A DNA stretch of 41,974 nt, taken from Brachionus rotundiformis. Its lineage: Eukaryota; Rotifera; Eurotatoria; Ploima; Brachionidae. Below the pieces are notes generated by a model that was not told where the DNA came from, did no database searches, and worked only from the letters and a program-made list of their open reading frames with translations. The position numbers were made by a program, and so were the translations under genes. Positions 10,500 through 21,420 of this stretch are shown here, one piece after another. The first letter of the stretch is position 1; every line of letters starts with the position of its first letter. The stretch covers positions 31,850 through 73,823 of the forward strand of contig JAESIW010000193.1 of the NCBI GenBank assembly GCA_016802295.1, written 5' to 3'.

Positions 10500-11951
10500 T
10501 TAATTTTTTATCTTTTTTTTTAAGAATAATTCTAATTTTTTTATCAATTTTGTTAAGATTTTCGATTTAATTTTAATTGTTGTTTTATATTTCATAAATG
10601 ATAATAAATATATGATCAATTTATTTTTTATTTAGATGATTTATTCTATCAAAGAGAAAGCAAATTAATTTGAATACAATTATAAATAGTAATATTTAAA
10701 TTACTTTTCTAATTAATTAGATAAAATATATGAGCACATGAGGCAGTCTTGACTCTTAGGATTTTTGATAAATTTTTTATTCTTTTTTACATCATATAAA
10801 GCAATTTTAAATTTGGTATCTATTTTAGAACATTTTAATTTTTAAGATATTCTAATGCATTTTACACCTTTTCCTATTAGAATTAAATCAATCAACATCT
10901 GAAAAGACAACCACACTTGAAAAATTAGAGTTGGTACAAATTTGAGTGTCCAAAAAATAAATAATATATATTTTTATCTGTTTGATGACTAATATCACTT
11001 TTAAAATTCAGCAATTAACTAAAAAATTTTATGTATCTTTTTTTTAGAAGAATAATAGCAAATTTGGTAAAAGTAATTAAGAAAATTCTAAAAGGGAAAA
11101 AATCCAATTTTTACAAGAGTGTTTTTTTTAAATCATAAAGAGTTGTTATCAGTTTTAATTTAAATTCAAGAATGAATTTCACTTGATAAAGTAAATGTTG
11201 ACAAATTACCGATAAAATGATGAAAAAAAAGCATAAGATATCTATGAGGCCTAGATCTAAAAATAATAGTAAAATATTATAAAAAATAAATGAATGAAAT
11301 GTAATGATTATATCTTAATAACACATGGAAGTGCTGGACTATTTTTTTCTCTTAAATTTATTTTATTTTAATTTAAGTTCTCTTAGAGATAGAGAAATCG
11401 TAAAGTTTCACATGGCCTAATTGGTTCTAGTTTGTTTTATATCTTTTTTAATAAAATTAAATTTAGTCTTAAGAATTTATTTAAATAAAAATGATTCTTA
11501 ATTATACAAACTCTCTCCTTCAAATTGGTAGATTTTACTTTCAGCTGAAAAACTGAAAGAATATGAAGACCAAAAAATTCTGCACAAAATTTTAGACGCA
11601 CATCATTAATCTCTTATTAAAACCTAATAAATTGACTTAAATGGATTTCTAAATATTTTCTATTTAATAATTAGTTATTATTTGTTAATTTGATGAATAA
11701 AACATTGATAAATAAGATTCGATTCAGTGTATGTGACCCATAGAGCTTACACCTTGTTATAATTAGAAAATTAGAAACATTGGTAAAAAAAATAGGTAAA
11801 AAGAAAGCGTTATAAGTGAAATTAGAAGTCAGATAATTGGTAATAGTAATAGATAAAAAAGTTAAATTAGAGGGATTACGCAAAAATTACAAATTATTAT
11901 AAAAGATACTGTGGCTTATGCTCTTAGTTTTCGAATTATATACTTGATAGA
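10500..11951. other. Intergenic, no gene seen
   Basis: Follows the OATP 3' end (AATAAA at 10613) and runs to the MITE at 11961. Very AT-rich with stops in every frame. I see no repeat with clear boundaries and no RNA gene. Confidence 0.45.
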
Positions 11952-12330
11952 GTATTTTTGGGTTTTGTGAAATTCAGTACAAAATGGAAAAAAGAACAGA
12001 AAAAAATGTAAAAAAATTGAATAACTTTTTTTCTAAAGGTTTTAACCTAATTTTGTGAATGCAGAATGGTGCAACATTCAAAGTTGCATCAAACATCTAT
12101 GTCTGCTAATTTTGCAGAGTTCAGCAGAAATTAAATTTCAATATAATCGAGTGTAGTGCATTTTGCAGAGATTTTGCACATCATTTGCAGACTTACAGTT
12201 GATGCAACTTTGAATGTTGCATTATTTTGCATTCACAGAATTAATTTTAAACTTTTAGAAAAAAAGTTATTTCATTTTTTTACACTTTGTTCTGTTCTTT
12301 TGTACTGAACTTCACAAAACCGTATTTTTG
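11952..12330. mobile_element. MULE-type MITE with long terminal inverted repeats and 9-bp target duplication
   Basis: The element body is 11961-12321. The left arm (11961-12092, about 132 bp) matches the reverse complement of the right arm (12199-12321) along its length. It begins GGTTTTGTGAA and ends at TGCAACATTCAAAGTTGCAT. Both sides are flanked by the same 9 bp, GTATTTTTG (11952-11960 and 12322-12330). Long TIRs with 9-bp target duplications are characteristic of Mutator-like elements. It has no coding capacity, so it would depend on a transposase elsewhere. MULE transposase remnants occur at 399-778 and 21723-22883, but sequence kinship with them is not shown. Confidence 0.85.
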
Positions 12331-12972
12331 GCTCAAAAAAAATCTTCTTTTAAAACGGACATTTGGAATTAAGAGACTCGCCTAGAGTTCCTGCATTGAA
12401 AAAAAAGAGCAAATTTATCCAAAGAATAATTTTTTTTTTCTAAAAACAGCTCGAGCAAAGAAGTACATACATTAGCCTATTAACATATCTAAGGGATCAT
12501 TACGAAACTACAGTCAGTTGTCTAACTTAGAAAAATAACATTTCGACATGTTACTGAGTTTGATCCAAGAACAGTGATTGAATTATTGAATTTATGTTAT
12601 CCTGTTTTGTTTGTCAAATTGACACTTTAGATTTTAACATTCTATTAACCAATGTAACCTTGTCAAAAAAATGTCTGCAATTTAAGAAATCCCTAATAAC
12701 ACATCTCAAGATCAGACTTTTGAACCTAACTATAACGGAAAACTAGAGGAAAAGATAAAAGTTATTTCCTTTGTGTAGCTTTTGCTCTTTTGACGATGCT
12801 AAAAAATGCCTTGATCGAGAATGTGGAAACCAATGTAGCAGTAATGATAGAAATGACATAAGAGACTCATGAGCAAAAGGTGTCTATTGCCATAAATAAT
12901 TTAGAAATAAATGCTATTAAAGAAATACATTTTTTATTAATTTTAAATTAATTTTTTCATGAAATGTTTGTG
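12331..12972. other. Intergenic, no gene seen
   Basis: AT-rich sequence with several stops in every frame. A slightly GC-richer patch at 12770-12900 contains no extended reading frame. No bounded repeat was recognised. Confidence 0.4.
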
Positions 12973-13205
12973 CAACTATCAAGTATTATTATTATTATTA
13001 TATTTTATTTATTTGAGGGAAACCCTCAGGCTACTCAGAATGGAACAAAGTCCTTCTTTTTAGCCTAACGATTATTAAAAAGGATCAAAAATTGTTTAAA
13101 TGTGTTAAGAGTAAAAATCAAAAGTAAAAAACATAAAAAACATAAATAAATATAAAGATTAGCGGTTGTTGTTGGATAAGCGTATTGACCCAACTATCAA
13201 GTACT
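12973..13205 (-). mobile_element. Short retro-insertion (5'-truncated LINE tail or SINE) with target-site duplication
   Basis: CAACTATCAAGTA occurs at 12973-12985 and again at 13191-13203, bracketing about 205 bp. The inner left edge is an (ATT)n run, so on the minus strand the insert ends in (TAA)n after a GAGGG..CCCTC hairpin (13014-13026). Simple-repeat tails, hairpin 3' ends and 10-15 bp duplications are typical of target-primed insertions. No protein motif and no clear A/B box is visible, so LINE tail versus SINE is undecided. Confidence 0.65.
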
Positions 13206-13366
13206 ATAAATCATATTTTAGCCAAGTCTTCCAGCTTTTAAATGATATACTTTACTTACTTCTTACTTACTTAATAATTTTTAATTTAAATTGGTGAAAT
13301 ATCTAGCTTTGAAATGGTCCATAACCTATTAGAATAAAAACTCCTACAAAAGTGCTTGTAATCAGA

Positions 13367-13920
13367 CTTGAATAAAAAAAGCCATCCATTTAATAGCTTT
13401 TATTCTACGTAATTTTAATGTTTTTTAATCTCAACTTAAAAAATTTATTTTTCGCTCTCTCTTTAAAGCTTTATTCGCCATTCTCCTTCTTGATTGTAGA
13501 CTGTTTCAAAAATTTGAATAAATCATTATTAATATAGACTATGAAATGTAACGATAATTTAAAAATGTCCAAGTTGAATTTTCAAGCAAATAAGTAAATC
13601 TTCCTTTTAAAGAGTTTAACAATTTATCTATTAAATTTTCTATTTAATAGATCAGTAATCAAAAGTTCAGCCGCGGCAATAAGAGAGAATAGCATCACAG
13701 TCCAGAAACTTAAATAAAAAAAAGCCATCCATTTAATAGCTTTTATTTTTTAATCACAACTTATGTAAATATCATCGGAATAAAATTAGTTATGGCTCAT
13801 TTTAATCAAGATTAAATTTTGTACCAACAGATGTATCGAAGTGATATTCGAATTTTCTAAATCACCGAGGACAATTTTGCCACAGATTATGCATGACACC
13901 TAGGGGATGGACATGGGAAA
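13367..13920 (-). mobile_element. Internally deleted hAT-like element with BED zinc-finger remnant
   Basis: On the minus strand, about 13915-13800 encodes S-C-I-I-C-G-K-I-V followed by SNITSIHLL, the pattern of a BED finger (C-x2-C..H) at the start of hAT transposases. Further along, 13449-13545 is a close copy of 17485-17577, which lies next to the hAT C-terminal domain at 17157. A direct repeat containing AAGCCATCCATTTAATAGC lies at 13367-13404 and 13712-13748. The catalytic middle is absent. Element ends are not firmly located. Confidence 0.5.
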
Positions 13921-14640
13921 AAATAGATAATTAAAAAAACCATGATTACTTTCGAAAAATAGATAAAATTTCATTAGTTTATCTTTATTTCATGATATTT
14001 TTTTATTACAGTGAAACAGACTAGAGAGCCCGGCAGCCATTAGCAAAAAAGAGTAAATTGGAAAAAAATGAAAAAATGATAAAGAAAAAACGCGCAAAAA
14101 AAATGAATTACTAATTCAATTATTTTGTCAATAAAAAAAATGTGTTTTGTTTTTATTTTTTTTGATCTAATTAATAAAAAATTTTGTTCTAAATTCAGTA
14201 TTTTAGTTTTTTCTTGCATAAAATAAAATCACGTAATAATTATTATAAGCCAAAAAAATAATAAAATTCTCTACAAAATGATATATTATAGTGGTATTAG
14301 AAAAGTTGAGGACTGGTTTTGTCCATTTTGCCAGTCGCATTGGTCAACTTTGGTCTTGAATAGCCACATATTTCAAAACAAAGAAAAAAGTTGTTTAACA
14401 TTTATTTGGATTAGAGTTTAAAAAAAAATAATAAAATCTTTTTCGTAACCAAAAGTGAATAAATTAGATTTTTGTTTAATTTACTTATTGTGTAAACATT
14501 TGAACCAAATTCAGAACCAGTTAAATTTCAAAGGACCAAGAGCTAGCCTATTGATGATTGTTCCAAAACACTCAAAAAAAATCGAAAAAAAAAACAACAT
14601 TGAATAGCTTCCTTTAAGGACTAAAATCTATTTAAATTAG
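13921..14640. other. Intergenic, no gene seen
   Basis: AT-rich DNA between the hAT remnant and the 3' end of the ribophorin I gene. It has several poly-A/T runs and no frame of note. The RPN1 3' UTR on the minus strand must fall near its right end. Confidence 0.4.
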
Positions 14641-14667
14641 AATTTGAAAAATATCCCACTGGCTGAA

Positions 14668-16498
14668 TTAATCGCTCTTGGCATGCTCCTTAAAGACAAA
14701 TGTTAAATTATTTTGCATTCGGAACATAATTGCCAAAACTCTTACTTGAACTTGTGGAACAATTGAAAAATCAAATTTGGATATCAAAATAACAGCCAAA
14801 AAGAGCACAAAAAAGAACAATACTACCAAAATTGGTTTTTGTATCAACATTATTTTATTGTATGTGAATTTGATCTAAAAATAAAAATTTTTTTAAAAAA
14901 TATTTTGTTGTCTAATTTTTGTTTATGTTGACCTCAGAGACATTGCTCAGCATCGAATGGCTAAGAATTACGTCCCTTGAATGTTCAACACATTCATCAC
15001 TGGTCATACTAGATGCCAATTTACCTTTATGTCTTGGACATGGTTGTCAATGGCGTACTTTTTGTTTATAACAACAACAGGCCTTCCAACTGTGTCCAAA
15101 TAGGTGAAATGCTTTTGGTCCGGTCTTCGCTCGACCTTGTACGGAGCGACTAGTTCAATGTTGGTGGCGTGCTCGGGCAAAATGATGGCTATCTGAGCGT
15201 TCTCGATCAATTGGTCATCACACACGTGATCTAGCAATTTTATTCTCAATGCAAAATTGGAACCTTTTAAACAAAATTAATAAAATCCACCAATTAATTT
15301 GGAGTCTTTATCAGTGGCATTGGTCAGCATCTATCAGCTATGTATTACGTCCCTGAATGCTTAAGCTCATCAAATAAAGACTGGCATGGGCTCAAGTAGT
15401 TAAAGTGTGGCTAAATTACCTGAGTTGTGAAGGTATTGGTAAACAGGCAGGTTGTAGCCTACAGTGTAGTGGGTTTTCCATCCGCCGAACAGCGGAAATC
15501 TGGGCCTGAGCTCCAACTCGGCTGGCTCTCCTTTGGACTTGGCTGGCACTCGCAGATTTGATGTGGATATGTTGCCGATCTCGTCTCTGTAGTAGACATC
15601 GGCTGCCAGCGATGGTAGAAGAGTCTTGAATGACTTGACCGAGGCGTGGCCGCCTTGGCGTCTCATGTAGTCAAATCGAGAAAAGGAGCCCTTCAATTTG
15701 GCCCCAGTGTGGCTCATGTCTATGGTCTCCTCGACAGCAATGTTTCCCCAAAGTGAAACTTCAATGGTTCGGTGCAAATTGGTCACAGTCAAGAATGGAG
15801 CGTTGTTCTCAAAGTGCACGCTCAATTCACTTAGTTCAAATGGCTTGACGTTCTCATACGGACCATAAGTGATGGTCGAATCGCTCTTGGAAGTTGGCTT
15901 GAGCTGTGAATAGCTCTCGGTTTTGTCACTGGCCAAGTTGACCGAAGTGGTTTGGCTCTTGGTCGGATACAAGGAGTAGAAGTAGTGGTTGCCTTTGAAC
16001 ACAACAAGCTGCTTTTCACTCTGGGTGATCTCCTCCGGGTAGGGATGGACCAGACCGAAGAGAACAACTTCCACTTGGATTTGAGCGCTTTTGCCTGCCG
16101 GCAACTCTTCAGAAAAATCAACACGGTACAGAGCACCTCTGTCCGAGTCTTTGGATACCTCGACTACATTTAGACGAGCTTTTTGCTGCTTGGCCTCGAC
16201 TGACTGAAAAAAAGAGCTATTTATAGCAAAGAAGATGGAGTTAGGAAAGTGTGGTTACGTGTGCTCCAACAAAAGCAACGTTTTTAGCATGTGCTGGTTC
16301 AATAGTATATGTATAGGTTTTGAGCGAACCACTAGCTGCTTTGTTTTCCACAGTGATTAGAGTTGTTACGCGAGCCAAGTGCGATGTCAAGTCAATAGTT
16401 CTCTCGACTTTGGCGTTGACTAAGTCAGCGTTTGAGTCTGCTTGGATCAGCGCAAATGTGGCCACCAAAATGCATGAAAACAAAGAGATAAGTCTCAT
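14668..16498 (-). CDS. RPN1: Ribophorin I, oligosaccharyltransferase subunit 1
   Basis: A subunit of the ER oligosaccharyltransferase complex that N-glycosylates nascent proteins. Exons on the minus strand: 16498-16259, 16203-15420, 15263-15025 and 14874-14668; phases close and give 489 aa. A signal peptide (MRLISLFSCILVATFALIQA) is followed by lumenal motifs shared with the family: GLVHPYPEEITQ, S-R-F-D-Y-M-R-R, P-R-F-P-L-F-G-G-W, L-P-V-Y-Q-Y-L-H-N-S-G, and TYLDTVGRPVVV. The helix KPILVVLFFFVLFLAVILIS matches the family's single TM. Human RPN1 is about 607 aa with a long cytosolic tail; here only about 35 residues follow the TM. A possible extra 57-nt in-frame intron (14745-14689, GTAAGA..TTTAAG) would shorten this further. 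TTTTAG lies 11 bases before the ATG, like a 3' splice site. Confidence 0.92.
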
Positions 16499-16514
16499 AT
16501 TGGCAATTCTAAAA

Positions 16515-17150
16515 GAAAATGTTCTCAAATTTATCAGCTTTTTGGACAAGAATATTTATTAATTTAAAATAAAATAATAAAATAAAGTTTAATAAATAAA
16601 TTTTATTTCGATTAGTTTGAACACGTATTAAGTTTTTTTATTTTCTTAATTAAAGTTGGAAAAAAATTTTTTTTTTAAATTTTCTATACATGTATTTTAA
16701 AGTGTTGAAGGAAAGATGAATAGCAAACAGTGCTATTTGGTTGAAATTTTTTTCTAACGTCATCTATCTAGTTTACCTTCGTTAAATGGATGTTCGAGTG
16801 CAGAACTAACTTAACATCTATTTGAAAAATTGGTGACTTAAGAATCTAAAATTGTTAAGTCTCTAGATGGTCAGAGCTTTCCCTGAACCAATTCTAACAA
16901 TTATCTACATAAATGGATGGTATTATGTGCAGATTATTTAAGAAATGTTTTCTTTTCCTTTTCAAATTTAGATATTCAAAATAAAAGACAATTTAAATGT
17001 TTTGGGAAAAATTTTTGGAATAAATTGATTAAATTTGTTTTATTATTGAAATAATTTTGATAATTTAAGTAAATTAATCAAAAGAAAAAATTTTATCAAA
17101 CAAAATTAACATTTTTTTGTAAATAAAAACAATCACTAAAACAATCCGTA
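16515..17150. other. Intergenic, upstream of RPN1
   Basis: AT-rich region that should contain the RPN1 promoter. Stops in all frames and no clear repeat; the hAT remnant begins at its right edge. Confidence 0.4.
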
Positions 17151-17600
17151 TTTAAATTTCATAAAATTCAATTGCTCCAGGCCAGTTGGATTTAAACAAT
17201 CTAGCTGTTCATCCTGAATAATGCCAGCAATGCTAAAAAGATACTCGGCAGGTACTGAGGTAGCAATAATGGATAAAAATAGCTTTGCCACTTTACTTAA
17301 GCAAGGAAATGTTTGTTCACAAACTTAAAAAAAATCAAATGAACCCAAACCAAATGATTCCTTTAAATCTTTATCCTCAAATATTAAACAATGGGTTTCA
17401 TAAACTTCGAGCTCATTTTGTATTTGGTTATTTAAGTTAGTAGTTTTATCTTCTTTTGAATCTGAGAGCTTTTACAAAAAAATTATATCTCGCTCTCTTT
17501 TTAAAGCTTATTCTCCTTCTTGGTTGTAGACTGTTTCAAAAATTTGAATTTATCATTATTAGTATTGACTGTGAAATTTTTAGCTTTTATGATATGTATT
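17150..17600 (-). pseudogene. hAT transposase C-terminal dimerisation domain, decayed
   Basis: On the minus strand 17318-17160 reads EQTFPCLSKVAKLFLSIIAT, then S-V-P-A-E-Y-L-F-S and a G-I-I core. This is the hAT C-terminal (dimerisation) block, normally F-P-x-L..A..x-L-x-I-x-(A/G)-T-S-V-x-x-E-R-x-F-S. Upstream, 17480-17330 keeps NNQIQNELEVYE, a typical lead-in, interrupted by a stop at about 17325. 17485-17577 is repeated at 13449-13545. The DDE residues are not seen. A patch at 17690-17825 may belong to it but has no firm motif. Confidence 0.7.
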
Positions 17601-18240
17601 TTCTTCTATATATTTTATAAATGAGAGATTTTTGTAACGCAAGTTTAAAAATGTTTAATATTCTTTTTTTCCAAGAGTAATTCCGTACTGGAATAAGCTG
17701 GAAAATTTGGTAATAACCAAGCCAACGGCGGGCTTCAAAGCTGCTTTAGATAATTTTAATGAAATAGATTGCTTTAGCTCTACACTGCCTAAAAGCGGTA
17801 GAGGCCTCAAACACTTTACCTGTTAGGTGTTGATTTTCAATCTCTTATTAAACTATTTCAATTTAGATATTAATAATAAACTATTAAAACAATAAATATT
17901 TTAATAAATAAAATACATAGATATTTCAGGAAAATGTAGATAAAATATAACTTGATATCTGTGCCACAATGTCAATAATAGCTGAAGACTGCACAATAAA
18001 AAATGGAATCAAATTTATGAGCGATTCAACAAATGGTAAAGCTTGCTGACGATACTTTGGTTGATGTTAATCAAAGCTTTGAATTCAATAATACGAATTT
18101 AAGAGTAAAGTCAAAGATAAAAATTACAAAAAAAAATGAAATAGACTTTAGAAAATCAAGCGTATCAATAAGAGAGAAGATACCAAGATTTGAAAGAAGG
18201 ATGGTATATAGGTCACTTTAAGATTAGATTTAAACAAGAC
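17601..18240. other. Intergenic, no gene supported
   Basis: 17690-17830 is GC-richer and probably part of the decayed hAT element, without a recognisable motif. The 62-codon frame at 18033-18221 is lysine-rich, resembles no known domain and sits in AT-rich DNA. I do not call a gene here. Confidence 0.4.
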
Positions 18241-18359
18241 CAGATAGTTTTTAAACAGTTTTATTTTTTTTATCAATCTCCATTCGCTTCCAATTTGCTT
18301 TATTACACTATTTTACAGATTTAGCTTTGTTTCTGTGTTTTAGCTGGTTGATTTTCATA

Positions 18360-18610
18360 CTGGTCGTGTTCTTGCCTATATGTGATCCCATCGTTGCACT
18401 AATGGCGTTTCCAACTATGGATTGGGGTATCCAACTAGATATTTATGCAACATGACTCTAGTTTTAACTTCATTGAATTCGAGTCCTGTTGGTTTGGCGT
18501 TGTTCTCTAGGTCCTACGTTTTCATGTACATATCTTTAAGCTTGCTTTTAATTCTCACCAGTGTTAATTCTGGTGACCACAATGATAAGCCTTGTTATGT
18601 AAAATTTGTG
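18360..18610 (-). pseudogene. RTE-like LINE reverse-transcriptase fragment
   Basis: On the minus strand, about 18550-18447 reads K-L-K-D-M-Y-M-K-T, stop, DLENNAKPTGLEFNEVKTRVM with the core G-L-x-F-N-x-x-K-T-R-V-M. This matches the segment after Y-A-D-D in RTE-type RTs (A-x-x-x-G-L-x-I-N-x-x-K-T-x-x-M). It has internal stops and no ends. It covers the RT segment missing from the LINE at 3883-4873, but whether they are the same family is not shown. Confidence 0.55.
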
Positions 18611-18937
18611 TATCTTTGTCTAATAATCTTTCTTTTTTAAAAATAAAAGCAAATAAATTTAATATCAAATTGTATTGCCATGGAAAAAATAAATTAATTA
18701 AAAAATAGACCAAATTCAACAAATTTGGTTAGATATTTTCAAAATTTTGAGTGAAACTATTTGATCAAATAATATTTAATAATCAAAATAAAAATCTAAA
18801 AAATATATTTAAATGTGTAATTACATTAAAAAATAAATAATTAAAATAAATCATGATAAAAATTTAACACTAGTTTTTAAATAAAATTTTATTTCAAAAA
18901 ATTCTATCTAATTATTAATTTTTCTTGAGTTATATAT

Positions 18938-20440
18938 TTATTTTAAATTTAAGGGCTTAACTGTAATGACATTTTGCTTATTTCTAATTGCCAATAATTC
19001 ACAAAATATTAAGACTAAAATTTCAATTATTTCTGCAAAACTCAGCACACTAATTCCAATAAAAAGTCCCAAAAGTCCGCCAACACTAGCGACCAAATCA
19101 ACTATCTCCATTTTTTTCAACTCTTGTATCTCTTCATACTCCAACGAGTCATAAAATATATCAAATTTCAGTGAATTTTGCTTTACAAAATCTAAAGAAT
19201 AATTTTTGGATGAATCTTTTTTTTTCAGCAATTCAACCAAAGCATCAGCTCTGAGATCTGTTGGATAATCGGAATAAGAAATTTTATAATCATATTCTGT
19301 TATTTCGCATTCCAAAGGACAATCATTGGCACATTCTTTTTTGACATCTGAATTTGAATAAAAGTCTCGGAAAATTTTTGAAACACAAAGAGATTCAGAA
19401 TATGATAAACAAGTGGGAACCAATTTCAGAAAAGATCTATTTGGATCTGCACAGTTACATTTTGATATCAATCTACTTTGAAAGCAAAGATCAAAACAAA
19501 GAGTCTGGGAATAGGACCTTCCTTGCTTCGTGGTGGCTTGGTAAATTTCGGATGAATGAAATTTTGAGTGGTCATCCAAACATTCGCTGTATGGATAGGG
19601 AATTTTCTTTATAACACGTTTTCTAATATTGATGTTAGTTTTGTATTTTGAAGGCAGATCTATTCCACGGTGCGGATTTACTCTTGTACTGGGATCAAAT
19701 AGAGCTATGTGAATACCATTCAATGAATTCAATTTATTCACTTGGTCAATGCTTCTGGAAAGAAACTCAAATCGGAGTCCGTAATCTGCGCCTACATTTG
19801 TTTGCTTGTAAATTTCCTTGTTGCTGCCATTTGCTGATTTTCCAGTATTGAAAAGATAGCAGTTGCCAAACATTTGCTCAAAATACCAAATGAAACTATC
19901 ACTGTCACAATCTTGAGTACTCAAAAAGCAGCTCACCATATACGAGTCTAAATTGAAACCAAGGGACTTTTTTACTTGGTCAGAAATGTTGTAATCTGAT
20001 GCGAATATTTTGGCAAAGTAGTCGAATGTGTCTATATTAATGCTTGCTTGGTAAATAGATGGCATTACCTGGAACAAAAAAGTCGAGTTTAATATATTGC
20101 CAATATTGCTTGAATTGATAAATTGATCTTTAAAATAATGTCCTTGAGGAGTTAGGAACATTTCATTGTGACATATTGATATAGCTGGCAATTCAAGGGG
20201 TATCTCTGTTTTTCGTCGCACAAGTGTGGTTACTTCAAATTTGGTAAAGTTTGTTAAGGTGTTGATGACAAAATAGCAACAGGCACCTATGCTTAATACA
20301 ATGCAAATAGTCCATATTAGCTTTAAGCTTATTCTGTCATTTTTGAAAATTCTTGGAAAACCATGACTTGTCGAATCAATGATCCAATCTTTTAGTTTAG
20401 TTTTTAAATTTTGCCACAATACTTTGTCAGAAGTATTCAT
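18938..20440 (-). CDS. DEG/ENaC family sodium channel (amiloride-sensitive channel-like)
   Basis: A single-exon 500-aa channel subunit; members form trimers that pass sodium and are gated by peptides, acid or mechanical force. The N-terminal His-Gly gating motif is present (S-H-G-F at about 25-28), then TM1 at about 39-61. The extracellular part has the family's cysteine-rich pattern, including C-F-D-L-C-F-Q..C-N-C and C-A-N-D-C-P-L-E-C. The pore region before and in TM2 reads S-V-G-G-L-L-G-L-F-I-G-I-S at about 452-464, with G-I-S as the G-x-S selectivity filter. Both ends are short and cytosolic. The length is normal (about 500-600) and I see no frameshift. Its lack of introns differs from most other genes here. 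The gating stimulus cannot be read from sequence. Confidence 0.93.
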   Translation of the reverse strand: MNTSDKVLWQNLKTKLKDWIIDSTSHGFPRIFKNDRISLKLIWTICIVLSIGACCYFVINTLTNFTKFEVTTLVRRKTEIPLELPAISICHNEMFLTPQGHYFKDQFINSSNIGNILNSTFLFQVMPSIYQASINIDTFDYFAKIFASDYNISDQVKKSLGFNLDSYMVSCFLSTQDCDSDSFIWYFEQMFGNCYLFNTGKSANGSNKEIYKQTNVGADYGLRFEFLSRSIDQVNKLNSLNGIHIALFDPSTRVNPHRGIDLPSKYKTNINIRKRVIKKIPYPYSECLDDHSKFHSSEIYQATTKQGRSYSQTLCFDLCFQSRLISKCNCADPNRSFLKLVPTCLSYSESLCVSKIFRDFYSNSDVKKECANDCPLECEITEYDYKISYSDYPTDLRADALVELLKKKDSSKNYSLDFVKQNSLKFDIFYDSLEYEEIQELKKMEIVDLVASVGGLLGLFIGISVLSFAEIIEILVLIFCELLAIRNKQNVITVKPLNLK

Positions 20441-20760
20441 TTTAACTTTTTTTTCTTATTTTCGATCAAATCCATTTATAGCTAATATAAAGGAAATAAA
20501 TTTTTTATACTTTTTCAAATACCGGTGAAATTAAGTTTCACTAATTGCTTAGTTATATTAAACATTTTGGAATTTTTAATTTTGCCAAAAATCGTTTGGA
20601 AAAAAATGCTTTATTTTTAATTTGAATACTATTTTCAACATTTTTTTTGTAAACTAAATGCTAATTTAAACATGATCAATGACTATTAATTTATTGATTT
20701 TTATTAAAAAGCACTTTATAAAATGTTAGAAAAACATTTAATGTAAAAGATTTTTTATTG
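20441..20760. other. Intergenic, upstream of the DEG/ENaC gene
   Basis: Very AT-rich; includes the 5' flank of the minus-strand channel gene. No gene or bounded repeat seen. Confidence 0.4.
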
Positions 20761-21420
20761 GCTGCCTAATTAAAATAAAGTATTTTTTTTTTCCAATAAA
20801 GCAAAATTAATTTTTTTTATAGTAATATTTGCTAAATTAAAGTAATTGTATTTTTTATTAAAGTAATTCTTTTTTTTCTATAAGTACTATATGCTAAAAT
20901 AAAGTATTTCATTTTTTACTATAGTAAAATATATCTTTTATATAGTATTTTCATTGTATTTTATAAGCATTTATTTATTTCAATGGATGAAACCGATAAG
21001 CTTAATTGGGAGTTGCTCGAAGATGGCTTAACTCAGCTTGAGCTTAAAGAAGTAATTCGAGTTCAACTACTAAAATCAATAGCATATTAAACCAATAGAG
21101 ACTTTTATTGCAAGCTTTGCTTCGAAACAGATAAACATAAAGCAAAACAACAATTAAATCAAATAATGGAGCATTATCAAAAAATTAATTTATGTTATAT
21201 ATTTATCTTATATCAAACTCTGAATTTACTTTAAAAAAATATTTTTTTACTTTATATAAAATTGTATTTAATTTAGCAAAAAATAAATTACTTTAAAAAA
21301 CAATAGTTTTACTTTAATTTAGAATAAAACAATTTAAACAAAAATAAAAGGCTATATTTTAAAACTGTTTTACTTTTATTTGCTTTAAATTTACTTTAAG
21401 TTAAATATTATCTCTTTTTT
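20760..21420. mobile_element. Small element bounded by inverted arrays of AAAGTA-type short repeats
   Basis: Left flank 20770-20960 has repeated AAAGTAATT/AAAGTATT words, such as GCTAAATTAAAGTAATT at 20831-20847. The right flank 21210-21420 carries the same words in reverse complement, such as AATTACTTTAAA and TTACTTTAATTTAG. The core 20983-21200 encodes MDETDKLNWELLEDGLTQLE, then a stop (TAA at 21088-21090), then D-F-Y-C-K-L-C-F-E-T-D-K-H-K-A-K, a Cys/His cluster like a degenerate BED or similar finger. Inverted subterminal repeats around a truncated finger suggest a non-autonomous DNA transposon. Exact ends and target duplication were not found. Confidence 0.45.

Noticed and set aside
11671..11883. 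70-codon minus-strand frame rich in N, T, F
   Set aside because: Typical chance frame in AT-rich sequence; residue mix mirrors base composition.
13014..13026. GAGGG..CCCTC hairpin considered as a terminator or RNA gene
   Set aside because: A 5-bp stem with a 3-base loop at the end of a retro-insertion; better explained as the element's 3' hairpin.
18033..18221. 62-codon lysine-rich plus-strand frame
   Set aside because: Composition is explained by AT-rich DNA; no domain, no supported splice sites, no neighbouring exon.
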